Assembly (NCBI GenBank): GCA_044220545.1
Contig: JBGAQX010000004.1
Coordinates: 27,612 to 91,611, forward strand
DNA: 64,000 bases
Direction: 5' to 3'
Source of the DNA: Fen-999 sp044220545
Lineage (GTDB): Bacteria; Pseudomonadota; Gammaproteobacteria; Burkholderiales; Rhodocyclaceae
Shown here one piece after another: positions 8,592-17,142 of the stretch; the first letter of the stretch is position 1; each line of letters opens with the position of its first letter. Made by a program: the position numbers and the translations under genes. A model generated the notes under the pieces. It made no database searches. It was not told the origin of the DNA and worked only from the letters and a program-made list of their open reading frames with translations.

Positions 8592-9371
8592 ATGTCCTCA
8601 CTCTTCCAGATAGTTCTTGCCTGTGTGCTCGGTGGTCTGTTGAGCATGCTGGCCGCCGCATTGGTAATGTTCGGTATGCCGCGCAAATGGCTGGGACTGA
8701 CGGTGAGCTTCTCGACCGGCCTCCTGCTGGCGGCGGCAACGCTGCACCTGCTGCCCGAGGCGCTGGAGTCCGGCCTGACGCCGCACGAGGTGTTCCCGCT
8801 GCTGCTCGGCGGCATCCTCGGCTTCTTCGCACTCGAAAAATTCGCGCTCTGGCGCCACGCCCATGGCGCCAGTGACGCGCACCCGGATGATCAGGATTGC
8901 GATGACCACACCCACGCGCACCACCATTTTCACGGTGAGACGATCTCGATCCTGATCGGCGACGGTTTCCACAACTTCACCGACGGCCTGCTGATCGCCG
9001 CGGCTTTCCTCGCCGACCCGGTGCTCGGCTGGACCGCAACGTTGGCCGTGGTCGCCCACGAGGTACCGCAGGAAGCCGGCGACTTCGCCATCCTGCTCGC
9101 CGCCGGCTGGGCGCGCGGCCGGGCGCTGTTCTGGAATGGCGTCTCCAGCCTGACCGCCGTGGCAGGCGGCATCGTCGGCCATTTCGCCCTGGAACAGGCG
9201 CAGGAATGGGTGCCCGTCATCATCACGCTGGCCGCGGCCAGCTTCCTGTACATCGCCGTCGCCGACCTGATGCCACGCCTGAAGCGCGACCATTCGGCCA
9301 TTGGCTGGCACGGCCTGCTGCTCGCCGCCGGCATTGCGGTGGTTGTGCTGAGCGGTGGCCATTCCCACTAA
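8592..9371 (+). CDS. ZIP-family metal transporter
   Basis: 259-residue inner-membrane protein with about eight hydrophobic segments. The diagnostic ZIP metal-site motifs are present: HNFTDG at 127-132 and HEVPQEAGD at 156-164. A His/Asp-rich cytoplasmic loop (DCDDHTHAHHHFHG) lies just before them. ZIP proteins move zinc or related divalent ions into the cytoplasm. The start at 8592 places the first transmembrane segment directly at the N-terminus; longer frames run back through the operator. It is the first gene of the rightward zinc operon, 16 bp ahead of the ZrgA-like gene, and probably repressed by Zur through the operator upstream. Confidence 0.9.
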   Translation: MSSLFQIVLACVLGGLLSMLAAALVMFGMPRKWLGLTVSFSTGLLLAAATLHLLPEALESGLTPHEVFPLLLGGILGFFALEKFALWRHAHGASDAHPDDQDCDDHTHAHHHFHGETISILIGDGFHNFTDGLLIAAAFLADPVLGWTATLAVVAHEVPQEAGDFAILLAAGWARGRALFWNGVSSLTAVAGGIVGHFALEQAQEWVPVIITLAAASFLYIAVADLMPRLKRDHSAIGWHGLLLAAGIAVVVLSGGHSH

Positions 9372-9387
9372 CCCCAAGGAGACTGTC

Positions 9388-9876
9388 ATGAAACCGCTGC
9401 CTCTGGTCGCCGCCCTGTTCGTCGCGCCCATTGTCCTGGCACAGCACAGGCATGTGCACGGCGAGGGCATGCTCGACGTCGCCATCGACAGGGACATGAT
9501 TTCCCTGTCGCTGGAGCTGCCGCTCGACGCCACCGTTGGCTTCGAGCATGCGCCGAAGAACGACAAGGAGCGAACGACGCTTGCCGCGACCGAGCAGGTG
9601 CTCAAGGGCGCCGCAGTGCTCTTCATACCGACGCCCGAAGCAAAATGCACCCCCGCGGAGGTCAAGGTCGGCATGCCGAACTTCGACGGCAATGGTCACG
9701 CCGACATCGAGGCTGACTATGTGTTCCGCTGCGCCAATCCAGCCGCGCTAAAGGGCATCGATACCGCGCTCTTCACCCAGTTCAAGCGTCTCTATCGCCT
9801 CGAAGCGCGGCGTACCGGCCCGACCGGACAAGGGGCGGCGCGGCTAACGCCAAAGAAGCCGGTTCTGAACTGGTAA
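9388..9876 (+). CDS. zrgA: Periplasmic ZrgA-like protein (DUF2796)
   Basis: 162 residues from ATG 9388, which follows an AAGGAG ribosome site. The signal peptide ends near VLAQ, leaving mature QHRHVHGEG, a His-rich start typical of DUF2796. The body shows the family pattern (LDVAIDRDMISLSLELP, AKCTP, ADYVFRCANP). In Vibrio cholerae a DUF2796 protein is the first product of the Zur-regulated zrgABCDE operon, which was described as a zinc uptake system. The neighbours here (ABC ATPase, FtsX-like permease, DUF3299) fit that type of operon. A role as zinc chaperone is inferred from family and context. Confidence 0.8.
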   Translation: MKPLPLVAALFVAPIVLAQHRHVHGEGMLDVAIDRDMISLSLELPLDATVGFEHAPKNDKERTTLAATEQVLKGAAVLFIPTPEAKCTPAEVKVGMPNFDGNGHADIEADYVFRCANPAALKGIDTALFTQFKRLYRLEARRTGPTGQGAARLTPKKPVLNW

Positions 9877-9886
9877 GCTGGGGCGC

Positions 9887-10579
9887 ATGACGGCGCTATC
9901 GATCTCCGACCTCGTCTATCGCTGGCCGCGCCAGCCGACTGCCTGCCTGGATATCCCGCGCTTCACGGTCGGTACGGGCGAGCGCGTGTTCCTTTACGGC
10001 CCCTCGGGTTCCGGCAAGAGCACGCTGCTTAGCCTGCTCGGCGGTGTCGCGCTGCCGGAGGCCGGCGGCATCGAGGTGCTGGGTGAATCGCTGGCGGAGC
10101 ACTCGTCTTCGGCGCGCGACCGGCTGCGCGCGGACCACATCGGCTTCATCTTCCAGCAGTTCAACTTACTACCCTGGCTCTCGGCGCTGGACAACGTGCT
10201 GTTGCCGTGCACCTTCTCGGCGCTGCGCAAGTCGCGCGCGGGCGATCCGCACGCGGAAGCCGAACGCCTGCTGGCGCATCTCGACCTCGCGCCGAAGCTC
10301 TGGGGCAAACCAGCCAACGAACTCTCGGTCGGCCAGCAGCAGCGCGTCGCCGCCGCGCGGGCGCTGATCGGCCGGCCGGAAGTGTTGATCGCCGACGAGC
10401 CGACCTCGGCGCTCGATGCGCCGCTCCAGCGGATATTCGTCGACCTGCTGCTGAAGGAAGCCGCGGCCGCCGGGGCGGCACTGCTGTTCGTCAGCCACGA
10501 CGCCCGGTTGGCGGGGCACTTCGACCGACAGGTGGCGCTGGCCGAGATCAATCGTGCCGTGGCGGAGAATTCCGCATGA
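9887..10579 (+). CDS. ABC transporter ATPase, LolD/MacB type, Zrg-like operon
   Basis: 230 residues with complete ABC motifs: Walker A GPSGSGKST, Q-loop QQFNLLPWLSALDN, signature LSVGQQQRVAAARAL, Walker B VLIADEPTSALD and the switch histidine in FVSHDARL. The type is LolD/MacB/FtsE-like, which works with FtsX-fold permeases to act on the periplasmic side rather than as a classical importer ATPase. It begins 11 bp after zrgA and overlaps the permease gene by 4 bp (ATGA). It is not a ZnuC replacement by sequence type, although no znuC is present in the window. Confidence 0.88.
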   Translation: MTALSISDLVYRWPRQPTACLDIPRFTVGTGERVFLYGPSGSGKSTLLSLLGGVALPEAGGIEVLGESLAEHSSSARDRLRADHIGFIFQQFNLLPWLSALDNVLLPCTFSALRKSRAGDPHAEAERLLAHLDLAPKLWGKPANELSVGQQQRVAAARALIGRPEVLIADEPTSALDAPLQRIFVDLLLKEAAAAGAALLFVSHDARLAGHFDRQVALAEINRAVAENSA

Positions 10580-11835
10580 AGGCCATTCTGGCGCTCGCAC
10601 TGAAGAGCGCCTGGGCGCGCCGGCTGACGCTCGGCATCACGCTGGTCGCCATCGCGCTGGCCTCGGCCCTGTTGCTCGCTGTCGAGCGCGTCCGCCACGA
10701 CGCGCGCGCGAGCTTCACGCAATCGGTCTCCGGGGTCGACCTGGTGGTTGGGCCGCGCACCGGCGCTGTGCAACTGATGCTCTACGCCGTGTTTCGCTCC
10801 GGCGCAGCCACGCATAACATGAAGTTCGAGAGCTACGAGGCGCTGGCCACCCACCCGGCGGTCGAATGGGCCGTACCGCTCTCGCTGGGCGACTCGCACC
10901 ACGGTTTCCCGGTGCTCGGCACGTCGACCGACTATTTCGCGCGCTTCCATTACGGCGATCGGGAAGCGCTCACCTTCGCTTCCGGCCAACCGTTCGCCAG
11001 CGTGTTTGAAGCTGTCCTTGGCAGCGATGTCGCAGCCGAACTCGGCTATCGGACCGGTGACCGCATCACACTGACACACGGGATGGAGACAACCGGACCG
11101 GAGCATGACGACAAGCCATTCGCCGTCGTCGGCGTGCTGGCGCCGACGGGCACACCGGTGGATCGCAGCGTGCACGTCAGTCTCGAGGCAATCACCGCCC
11201 TGCACCTCGATTGGGCTGGCGGCGCGCCGCTGCCGGGTCTGTCGATTCCCGCCGAGCATGTGAAGAAGTTCGATCTCAAGCCCAAGGAGGTCACCGCCAT
11301 GCTGATCGGCCTGAAGAGCCGTGGCGACGTCTTCCGTCTGCAACGCCACATCAATGCTTTTCGTGGCGAACCACTGATGGCTGTCATGCCCGGCGTAGCG
11401 CTCGACGAGTTGTGGCAGACGCTGGCGATGGTCGAGCGCGCGTTGCTGGCCATGTCGGCGCTGGTGGTCGCAGTCGGCCTTGCCGGCCTGATGGCGACCA
11501 TGCTCGCCGGACTCAATGAGCGGCGGCGCGAACTCGCGATCCTGCGCGCGCTCGGCGCCGGGCCGGGCGAGGTCTTTCTGATGCTCACCGTCGAAGGAGT
11601 GCTGGTCACCTTGTTCGGTGTGCTGCTCGGCGCCGGCCTGCTGTTCTCCGGCATTCTGGCGCTGGCACCGCTGGCGCAGACCCGGTTCGGCTTACACATG
11701 TCGACGCACATGCTGTCCGAGAACGAAATCGCCTTGCTGCTGTCCATCGTGCTGACCGGACTCGCCGCCAGCCTCGTCCCCGGCTGGCGCGCTTGGCGTA
11801 TGTCGCTCGCCGACGGACTGACTCCGAGGAACTGA
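10576..11835 (+). CDS. FtsX/MacB-fold ABC permease, Zrg-like operon
   Basis: 419 residues. One N-terminal transmembrane helix (TLGITLVAIALASALLLAV) is followed by a large periplasmic domain starting SGVDLVVGPRTG, then three C-terminal helices around 300-410 with the typical NERRRELAILRALGA loop. This is the LolC/E or MacB architecture. The periplasmic domain carries several histidines (THNMKF, DSHHGF) that could interact with metal or with ZrgA. Start and stop overlap both neighbours (ATGA upstream, TGATG downstream), indicating tight coupling. Substrate is unknown; context suggests mechanotransmission during zinc acquisition. Confidence 0.82.
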   Translation: MKAILALALKSAWARRLTLGITLVAIALASALLLAVERVRHDARASFTQSVSGVDLVVGPRTGAVQLMLYAVFRSGAATHNMKFESYEALATHPAVEWAVPLSLGDSHHGFPVLGTSTDYFARFHYGDREALTFASGQPFASVFEAVLGSDVAAELGYRTGDRITLTHGMETTGPEHDDKPFAVVGVLAPTGTPVDRSVHVSLEAITALHLDWAGGAPLPGLSIPAEHVKKFDLKPKEVTAMLIGLKSRGDVFRLQRHINAFRGEPLMAVMPGVALDELWQTLAMVERALLAMSALVVAVGLAGLMATMLAGLNERRRELAILRALGAGPGEVFLMLTVEGVLVTLFGVLLGAGLLFSGILALAPLAQTRFGLHMSTHMLSENEIALLLSIVLTGLAASLVPGWRAWRMSLADGLTPRN

Positions 11836-12359
11836 TGAAGAAACTCCTGCTGATCGCCCTGCTGTTCTTCACCACCATCGCCCACGCGGCGGACGACTGG
11901 CCGGAACTCAAGTGGGACGCCCTGATTCCAAAGGACTGGGATCCACGCAAGGAATTCAAGGAACTCAATCTGGGCAAGATTCAGGACTCGGATCCGCGCG
12001 CAATGGAAGCCTTGGAGAAGATGAAGGCGATGTGGGACAACGCGCCAGCGGAGCCTTCGCTCAACGGCAAGAAGCTGCGCATCGCGGGCTTTGCGTTGCC
12101 GCTGGAACGCAAGGGCGACAAGGTCACCGAGTTCCTGCTGGTACCCTACTTCGGCGCCTGTATCCACAGTCCGCCACCGCCCGCCAATCAGATTATCGTC
12201 GCCGCATCGGCCAAGCCGCTGAGCGGGATAAAGATGATGACGCCGGTCTGGGTCTTCGGCTCGCTGGCGACAAAGCGCGGCGACACGACCTGGGGCGTAG
12301 CGGGCTATCGACTCACCGTGGACAAGATCGCGCCCTACGAGGAGCCGCATCGCAGGTAG
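11835..12359 (+). CDS. Secreted DUF3299 protein of the zinc operon
   Basis: 174 residues. The signal peptide MKKLLLIALLFFTTIAHA is followed by ADDWPELKWDALIPKDWDP. The family hallmark is the CIHSPPPPANQ segment in the second half, a conserved Cys-His site. The reading VWVFGSLATKRGDTTWGVAGY closes the domain. The start overlaps the permease stop by one base (TGATG). DUF3299 genes accompany DUF2796 and ABC genes in Zrg-like operons of other proteobacteria. The Cys-His motif would suit metal binding, but no activity is established here. It is the last gene of the rightward zinc operon; rlmI follows convergently 9 bp on. Confidence 0.8.
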   Translation: MKKLLLIALLFFTTIAHAADDWPELKWDALIPKDWDPRKEFKELNLGKIQDSDPRAMEALEKMKAMWDNAPAEPSLNGKKLRIAGFALPLERKGDKVTEFLLVPYFGACIHSPPPPANQIIVAASAKPLSGIKMMTPVWVFGSLATKRGDTTWGVAGYRLTVDKIAPYEEPHRR

Positions 12360-12368
12360 CACCGGCCG

Positions 12369-13565
12369 CTAGTCCACCCGCACCAGCAGGCCCTTCAGGT
12401 ATTCGCCTTCGGGGAAGGCAAGATCGATCGGATGATCGGCGGCCCCTTGCAGGCGCTTGACGATGCGGGCCTCCCGACCCGAATCGAGCGCCGCGCCGGC
12501 GACGATCTTCTGGAACAGTTCCAGGCCGATGCCGCCGGAACACGAATAGGTCATCAGCAGCCCGCCGGGATTCAGCAGCTTGCAGCCGAGCAGGTTGATG
12601 TCCTTGTACGCCCGCGCCGCCCGTTCGGCGTGGCTGGCCGAGGGCGCGAATTTGGGCGGGTCGAGCACGATCAGGTCGAAGCGATCACCGACGGATTTCA
12701 GCCGGCGCAGTTCGTCGAAGACGTTGGCACCGCGCCATTCGGCGCGTCCGGCGTCAAGCTGGGTATTGAGCGCCAGGTTGGCCCGCGCCTGCGCCAGCGC
12801 CGGTTCAGAACTGTCGATCGACACCACTTGCGTCGCGCCGCCGGCCAGCGCCTGTAGCGAAAAACCGCCCGTGTAACAGAAGCAGTTGAGCACGCATTTG
12901 CCGGCGGACAACTCCTTCAGCAGGCGCCGATTGTCGCGCTGGTCGAGATAGAAGCCGGTCTTGTGGCCGCCAACGATGTCCACCGCCATCTTCACGCCGT
13001 GTTCGTCGATGACGATCTCGCCCAGGTCGCCGCCGGGCGCCTCTCCCCGCAACCAGCCGGTGCGCGATTCCAGTCCCTCGAGGCCGCGCACCTCCGAATC
13101 GGAGCGCTCGTAGATGCGGGAGCACGAGGTTGCCCGCGCCAGCGCGTCGGCAATCGCCTCGCGCCACTTTTCGGCGCCGGCGGAAGTCAGTTGCAGCACC
13201 ACGGTATCGCCATACCGGTCGGCGATCACACCCGGCAGGCCGTCCGATTCGGCGTGGATCAGGCGCAGGCCCTGCTGCCCAGCCAGTTCCGGCAGCGCGG
13301 CGCGGCGCGCCACGGCGGCGGCGACGCGACGCTTGAAGAAGGCGTTGTCGATGATCTCGTTGGCCTCGAAGCTCCACACCCGCGCCCGAATCTGCGACTC
13401 CGGGCTCCACGCCGCCTTGGCCAGCACACCCCGGTCGGAGACCACTTCGACCGTGTCACCCGGCCGCGCCCGGCCGGCCAGCCGCTCGATCGAGCCGGCG
13501 AAGATCCAGGGATGGCGGCGGAACAAGGAGCGCTCTTTGCCCGGTTGAAGTATCAATTGAGACAT
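12369..13565 (-). CDS. rlmI: 23S rRNA m5C1962 methyltransferase RlmI
   Basis: 398 residues, close to E. coli RlmI (396). A PUA-like N-terminus (KERSLFRRHPWIFAGSIERL) precedes the Rossmann methyltransferase core with CVLNCFCYTGGFSLQAL, SIDSSEPAL, and the catalytic region DLIVLDPPKFAPS and TYSCSGGI, where Cys residues serve in m5C formation. The ATG at 13565 (MSQLILQPG) is preferred over an ATG 33 bp upstream because family members begin at this point. The gene stands alone, convergent with the zinc operon and divergent from the next gene. The enzyme acts on the large ribosomal subunit RNA in the cytoplasm. Confidence 0.93.
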   Translation of the reverse strand: MSQLILQPGKERSLFRRHPWIFAGSIERLAGRARPGDTVEVVSDRGVLAKAAWSPESQIRARVWSFEANEIIDNAFFKRRVAAAVARRAALPELAGQQGLRLIHAESDGLPGVIADRYGDTVVLQLTSAGAEKWREAIADALARATSCSRIYERSDSEVRGLEGLESRTGWLRGEAPGGDLGEIVIDEHGVKMAVDIVGGHKTGFYLDQRDNRRLLKELSAGKCVLNCFCYTGGFSLQALAGGATQVVSIDSSEPALAQARANLALNTQLDAGRAEWRGANVFDELRRLKSVGDRFDLIVLDPPKFAPSASHAERAARAYKDINLLGCKLLNPGGLLMTYSCSGGIGLELFQKIVAGAALDSGREARIVKRLQGAADHPIDLAFPEGEYLKGLLVRVD

Positions 13566-13650
13566 CGCCGCATTGTATTCGACCGCTTCGATCGCCACGA
13601 TGAATGGCAGGGCTTACCATGGCGCCACGAGTCCTACCCGAGGCGAACAG

Positions 13651-14244
13651 ATGGCACCCTTTGGCTCCCTTGGCCGCAAGCTTTCACGCCTGATCGGCCG
13701 GACCGACGACCGCGATGTCCGGAGTCGGCGCATGGTCGCGGTGATCGAATGCCTGCTCAATCAGAATGCGCGCGATGCCGGAGCAGCCGTGTTTCCAGCG
13801 ATGAACGGCGCGGTGATCGACCTTTGCCGCCAGCACGATATCGGCCTGCTGCAAATGCCCTGCCCGGAAATCGCTTGCCTCGGCTTGGCGCGCGAGCGGC
13901 AACCGGGGCAATCGTTGCGCGAAGCACTCGACACGGAGGCAGGCCGGGCCTGTTGCGCGCGCCTTGCCGGCGAAGTGGTCGATCGCCTACAAGCCTACAT
14001 GCGGGCCGGCTACCAAGTCGTGGCCGCGCTGGGCGGCAACCAGGGCAGTCCCGGCTGCGCAGTGCATTGCGGGAGGGAGGGCCTGCTCGAGACGTCGGGC
14101 ATTTTCATGCGCGAACTCGCAGCCGAGCTTGCCAGACGGCAGATCGCGCTGCCGTTGATGGCCATTCGCGATTCCGAACCCGCGCTCCTCGATCAAGACG
14201 TACAGGCGCTGCGCAAGCTAATCACGGTCCAGCCGCCGCGCTGA
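13651..14244 (+). CDS. TudS-related putative desulfidase (CD3072-like)
   Basis: 197 residues from ATG 13651 with a modest GAGG ribosome site; a start at 13732 (MVAVIECLL) is also possible. The segments IECLLNQNARD, LLQMPCPEIACLGLAR and AALGGNQGSPGC carry conserved Cys residues like those holding the iron-sulfur cluster in TudS thiouracil desulfurases. The name CD3072 family is recalled for this branch. TudS-type proteins remove sulfur from thiolated compounds using a [4Fe-4S] cluster; the substrate here is unknown. It is divergent from rlmI and convergent with xerC, so it has no operon partner. Confidence 0.6.
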   Translation: MAPFGSLGRKLSRLIGRTDDRDVRSRRMVAVIECLLNQNARDAGAAVFPAMNGAVIDLCRQHDIGLLQMPCPEIACLGLARERQPGQSLREALDTEAGRACCARLAGEVVDRLQAYMRAGYQVVAALGGNQGSPGCAVHCGREGLLETSGIFMRELAAELARRQIALPLMAIRDSEPALLDQDVQALRKLITVQPPR

Positions 14245-14266
14245 CCGTTCCTCGCTTCCGTCGGCG

Positions 14267-15151
14267 CTACTTCTTTCGCGCCCGCGGATGCGCCGCGTCG
14301 TACACCTTGGCCAGGTGCTGAAAATCCAGGTGGGTATAGATCTGCGTGGTGCCAATGTTGGCGTGGCCGAGCATTTCCTGGACGGCGCGCAGGTCGCCGG
14401 ACGATTGCAGCAGATGCGAGGCGAAGGAATGGCGCAGCATGTGCGGATGCACGTGGACACCCAGGCCCTGGCGCTTGGCCCAAGCCGCCAGCCGTCGTTC
14501 GATGGTGCGTGGATTGAGACGGTCGCCGCGTCGGCCGACGAACAGGGCCGGCTCGGTCGCCGGCGCGATCTGGCCGCGCTGGCCGAGCCAGGCCTCGATC
14601 GCCGCCGCCGCCTTGCCACCGACCGGCACGATCCGCGTCTTGCCGCGCTTGCCGGTGACGGTGACGGTGCCCTCGACGAGGTCGAGTCCGCCGGCCACAT
14701 CGAGCCCGGCCAGTTCGGACAGCCGCAGGCCCGAGGAATAGAACAGCTCGAACATGGCCTTGTCACGTACTTCGAGCAAGGCTTCGGCGGGCGCATCGAG
14801 CAGGGCTTGCGACTGGTCGATGGACAGCGCCTTGGGCAGCGGCTTCGGCTGTTTGGGGGCGCGCAAACCGTCACAGGGATTCTGGGCAATGGCGCCGCGC
14901 CGGGCCAGCCAGCGGTAATACGCGCGCCAGGCCGACAGGGTGCGAGCCAGCGAGCGGGCCGCCAGGCCCTGGCCATGCAGTTGCATGACGAAGCGCCGAA
15001 ACTGGTGGGCTTGCAGACCGGGCAGCGCCGCGTCGCCGGCCAGGGCGACCAGCTTGTTCAGATCGCGGCCGTAGGCGGCCAGGGTATGCGGGCTGGCCCG
15101 GCGCTGGTGGGCGAGTTCGGCGAGAAAGGCGTCGACCGAGGTTTCGGCCAT
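14267..15151 (-). CDS. xerC: Tyrosine recombinase XerC
   Basis: 294 residues. The N-terminal SAM-like DNA-binding domain (SPHTLAAYGRDLNKL) is followed by the catalytic domain with the complete active set: R143 in SSGLRLSEL, K171 in GKRGKTRIVPV, H237 and R240 in HPHMLRHSF, H263 in LGHANIGTTQ and nucleophile Y272 in IYTHLD. With XerD it resolves chromosome dimers at dif. The order dapF-DUF484-xerC is the same as in E. coli, which favours XerC over XerD. The start lies 17 bp after the DUF484 stop, so co-transcription is likely. Confidence 0.95.
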   Translation of the reverse strand: MAETSVDAFLAELAHQRRASPHTLAAYGRDLNKLVALAGDAALPGLQAHQFRRFVMQLHGQGLAARSLARTLSAWRAYYRWLARRGAIAQNPCDGLRAPKQPKPLPKALSIDQSQALLDAPAEALLEVRDKAMFELFYSSGLRLSELAGLDVAGGLDLVEGTVTVTGKRGKTRIVPVGGKAAAAIEAWLGQRGQIAPATEPALFVGRRGDRLNPRTIERRLAAWAKRQGLGVHVHPHMLRHSFASHLLQSSGDLRAVQEMLGHANIGTTQIYTHLDFQHLAKVYDAAHPRARKK

Positions 15152-15168
15152 TGACCGGACTGGCCGGA

Positions 15169-15828
15169 CTAGCCGACCACGCGCAGCAGGGCGGCGGCCG
15201 CCATGTCGCCGATGCGTTGCAGGTAGAGCGTGCCCATCTCGGGATAAAACCGATGCGCCTCCTCGCTGGCCAGCAGCAGCAAGCCGAAGCAGGCACCCGC
15301 TTCGCCACCGCCTTCGCGCAGCGGGATCTGGGCCACGGAACGAACATGGCCACCGCTCTCGCCGAGCCAGGTCACCGCTTCCTGCCCGGCCGAAGGACCG
15401 CAGTAGGGATGGACGAGCAGGCCGGCCAGGATCTTGATGCCGTCATCCACCGGCGAGAACTCGACGGCGTCGCCTTCACCCACGCCCCAGATCCGCACGG
15501 CGACATGGGGCACGGCGAAGTCGCCGCCGAGATGCGAATAGAGCACGCGCATGACGCCGGTCAGATCGGTGGCGCCCAGCAGGGCGACCCCGAGTCGGTG
15601 CGCCTTGTCGGAGATGGCGTCGTTCTCTTCGCCGAAGGAGATCAGCTCGGCGAGCTTCGCCTCGAGCTGCTTGACCTTGTCGCGCATGGCGCCGATCTGG
15701 CGCTCGGTGATGGAGATTGCCTTGCCGCCGTGCGGGCTGGGTATGTGTATCTGGGCGAGCAATTCGGCGTAGTGCTCGAAGAACTCCGGGTGGCTCTTCA
15801 GGTAGCTGGCAATCTCGTTGGCGTCCAT
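15169..15828 (-). CDS. DUF484 family protein
   Basis: 219 residues from ATG 15828 (MDANEIASYLKSHPEFFEHY). A TTG at 15852 would add eight residues and overlap dapF. The N-terminus SYLKSHPEFF is the usual opening of DUF484. A coiled stretch (MRDKVKQLEAKLAEL) then leads into a GAF-like domain ending in FGLLLLASEEAHRFYPEMGT. GAF-like folds bind small ligands or mediate dimerisation, but the cellular job of DUF484 proteins is not established. It lies between dapF and xerC, the conserved location of this family in proteobacteria. Confidence 0.88.
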   Translation of the reverse strand: MDANEIASYLKSHPEFFEHYAELLAQIHIPSPHGGKAISITERQIGAMRDKVKQLEAKLAELISFGEENDAISDKAHRLGVALLGATDLTGVMRVLYSHLGGDFAVPHVAVRIWGVGEGDAVEFSPVDDGIKILAGLLVHPYCGPSAGQEAVTWLGESGGHVRSVAQIPLREGGGEAGACFGLLLLASEEAHRFYPEMGTLYLQRIGDMAAAALLRVVG

Positions 15829-15845
15829 GGCGGCTTTCGTAGTGT

Positions 15846-16691
15846 TCAGCAAAGGTCGGCGGGCAGCGTGGCCTCGCCCTCGAAGACGGTGACGGCCGGG
15901 CCGGTCATGAGCACCGGATTCCCCATCCCCGCCCAGGCGATGGTCAGTTCGCCACCCCGGGTCCCGACGCGCACCGGCGTATCGAGCAGGCCGCGCAACA
16001 CGCCGGCCACCACGGCGGCACAGGCGCCGGTGCCACAGGCCAGGGTTTCGCCGGCGCCGCGCTCATACACGCGCAGCCGGATGGCGTGGCGATCGATCAC
16101 CTCCATGAAGCCGGCATTGACCCGACGCGGAAAACGCGGATGCGACTCGATCAGCGGGCCATACTTGCCGACCGGGAAGTCGTCGACATCGACCACCAAC
16201 TGCACGGCGTGGGGGTTGCCCATCGATACGGCGGTAATGTCGAAGCTCTTGTCGGCGACCTGCAAGGGCTGGGCGACATCGCTGCTGTCGCTCTCGAATG
16301 GAATGTCGCCGGGCGTCAGGCGCGGCACGCCCATGTCGACCGTCACCTGGCCGTCGGCCTCCAGGCGTGGCGCGATGATGCCGGCCTTGGTTTCGACGCG
16401 GATCTCGCGCTTCTCGGTGAGGCCGCGATCATGAACGAAGCGGGCAAAGCAGCGCGCACCGTTGCCGCATTGTTCGACTTCGCCGCCATCGGCGTTGAAG
16501 ATGCGGTAGCGGAAATCGACATCGGGCCGGGTCGGTTCCTCGACCACCAGAATCTGGTCGCAGCCGACACCGAAGTGCCGGTCGGCCAGGTAGCGGGCCT
16601 GGCCGCTGGTCGGAATGAAGGATTGATGGACGGCATCGAGGACGACGAAGTCGTTGCCCAGCCCGTGCATCTTGGTGAACTTTATTTTCAT
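15846..16691 (-). CDS. dapF: Diaminopimelate epimerase
   Basis: 281 residues. Converts LL- to meso-diaminopimelate for lysine and peptidoglycan synthesis. The N-terminus KFTKMHGLGNDFVVLD is diagnostic. The two catalytic cysteines lie in QCGNGARCFARF and LACGTGACAAVV, matching the two-base mechanism of the family. MGNPHAVQLVVDVD and GERGAGETLACG-like context are also conserved. It overlaps the upstream CoA-binding gene by 4 bp and is followed by DUF484 and xerC in the standard cluster. Confidence 0.96.
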   Translation of the reverse strand: MKIKFTKMHGLGNDFVVLDAVHQSFIPTSGQARYLADRHFGVGCDQILVVEEPTRPDVDFRYRIFNADGGEVEQCGNGARCFARFVHDRGLTEKREIRVETKAGIIAPRLEADGQVTVDMGVPRLTPGDIPFESDSSDVAQPLQVADKSFDITAVSMGNPHAVQLVVDVDDFPVGKYGPLIESHPRFPRRVNAGFMEVIDRHAIRLRVYERGAGETLACGTGACAAVVAGVLRGLLDTPVRVGTRGGELTIAWAGMGNPVLMTGPAVTVFEGEATLPADLC

Positions 16692-17101
16692 GTCATCAGC
16701 GCCACATACTCTTTCCAGATGCAGCGATCCATGACCACGACCATGCCGGCGGCGCGCGCCTTTTCGGCGGCCGCCTCATTGACGACGCTTTCCTGCAGCC
16801 AGAGGTTCTTGACGCCCAGCGCGATGCATTCGTCGACGATGCCCGGCACATGCTCCGGGGCGCGAAACACGTCGACCAGGTCCGGCACCGCCGGCAGGTC
16901 GGCCAGCCGGGCGTAGGCGGTTTCGCCGAGCACCAGGCGCTGACCGGGGCGCACCGGAACGATGCGATAGCCGTAGCCTTGCATCGCCTTGGCCACGCGG
17001 TAGCTGGGCCGCTCGGGATTGTCGGAAAGACCGAGCACGGCGATGGTCTTCACGGCGCGCAGCAGGGCGCGGATTTCTTCGGGAGATGGGTTCTGGAACA
17101 T
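16688..17101 (-). CDS. CoA-binding domain protein (YccU-like)
   Basis: 137 residues forming a single CoA-binding Rossmann domain. The N-terminal KTIAVLGLSDNPERPSYRVA is the nucleotide-binding loop and the end CIWKEYVALM is typical of small YccU-type proteins. KNLWLQESVVNEAAA matches the family signature region. Proteins of this type bind CoA or related ligands, but no reaction is known. The stop overlaps the dapF start by 4 bp, so the two are likely translated together. The upstream acyltransferase gene ends 41 bp before. Confidence 0.85.
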   Translation of the reverse strand: MFQNPSPEEIRALLRAVKTIAVLGLSDNPERPSYRVAKAMQGYGYRIVPVRPGQRLVLGETAYARLADLPAVPDLVDVFRAPEHVPGIVDECIALGVKNLWLQESVVNEAAAEKARAAGMVVVMDRCIWKEYVALMT

Positions 17102-17142
17102 GGGTCGATCTTAGCCGATGGGTTGGAAACGGGGGAACGAAT

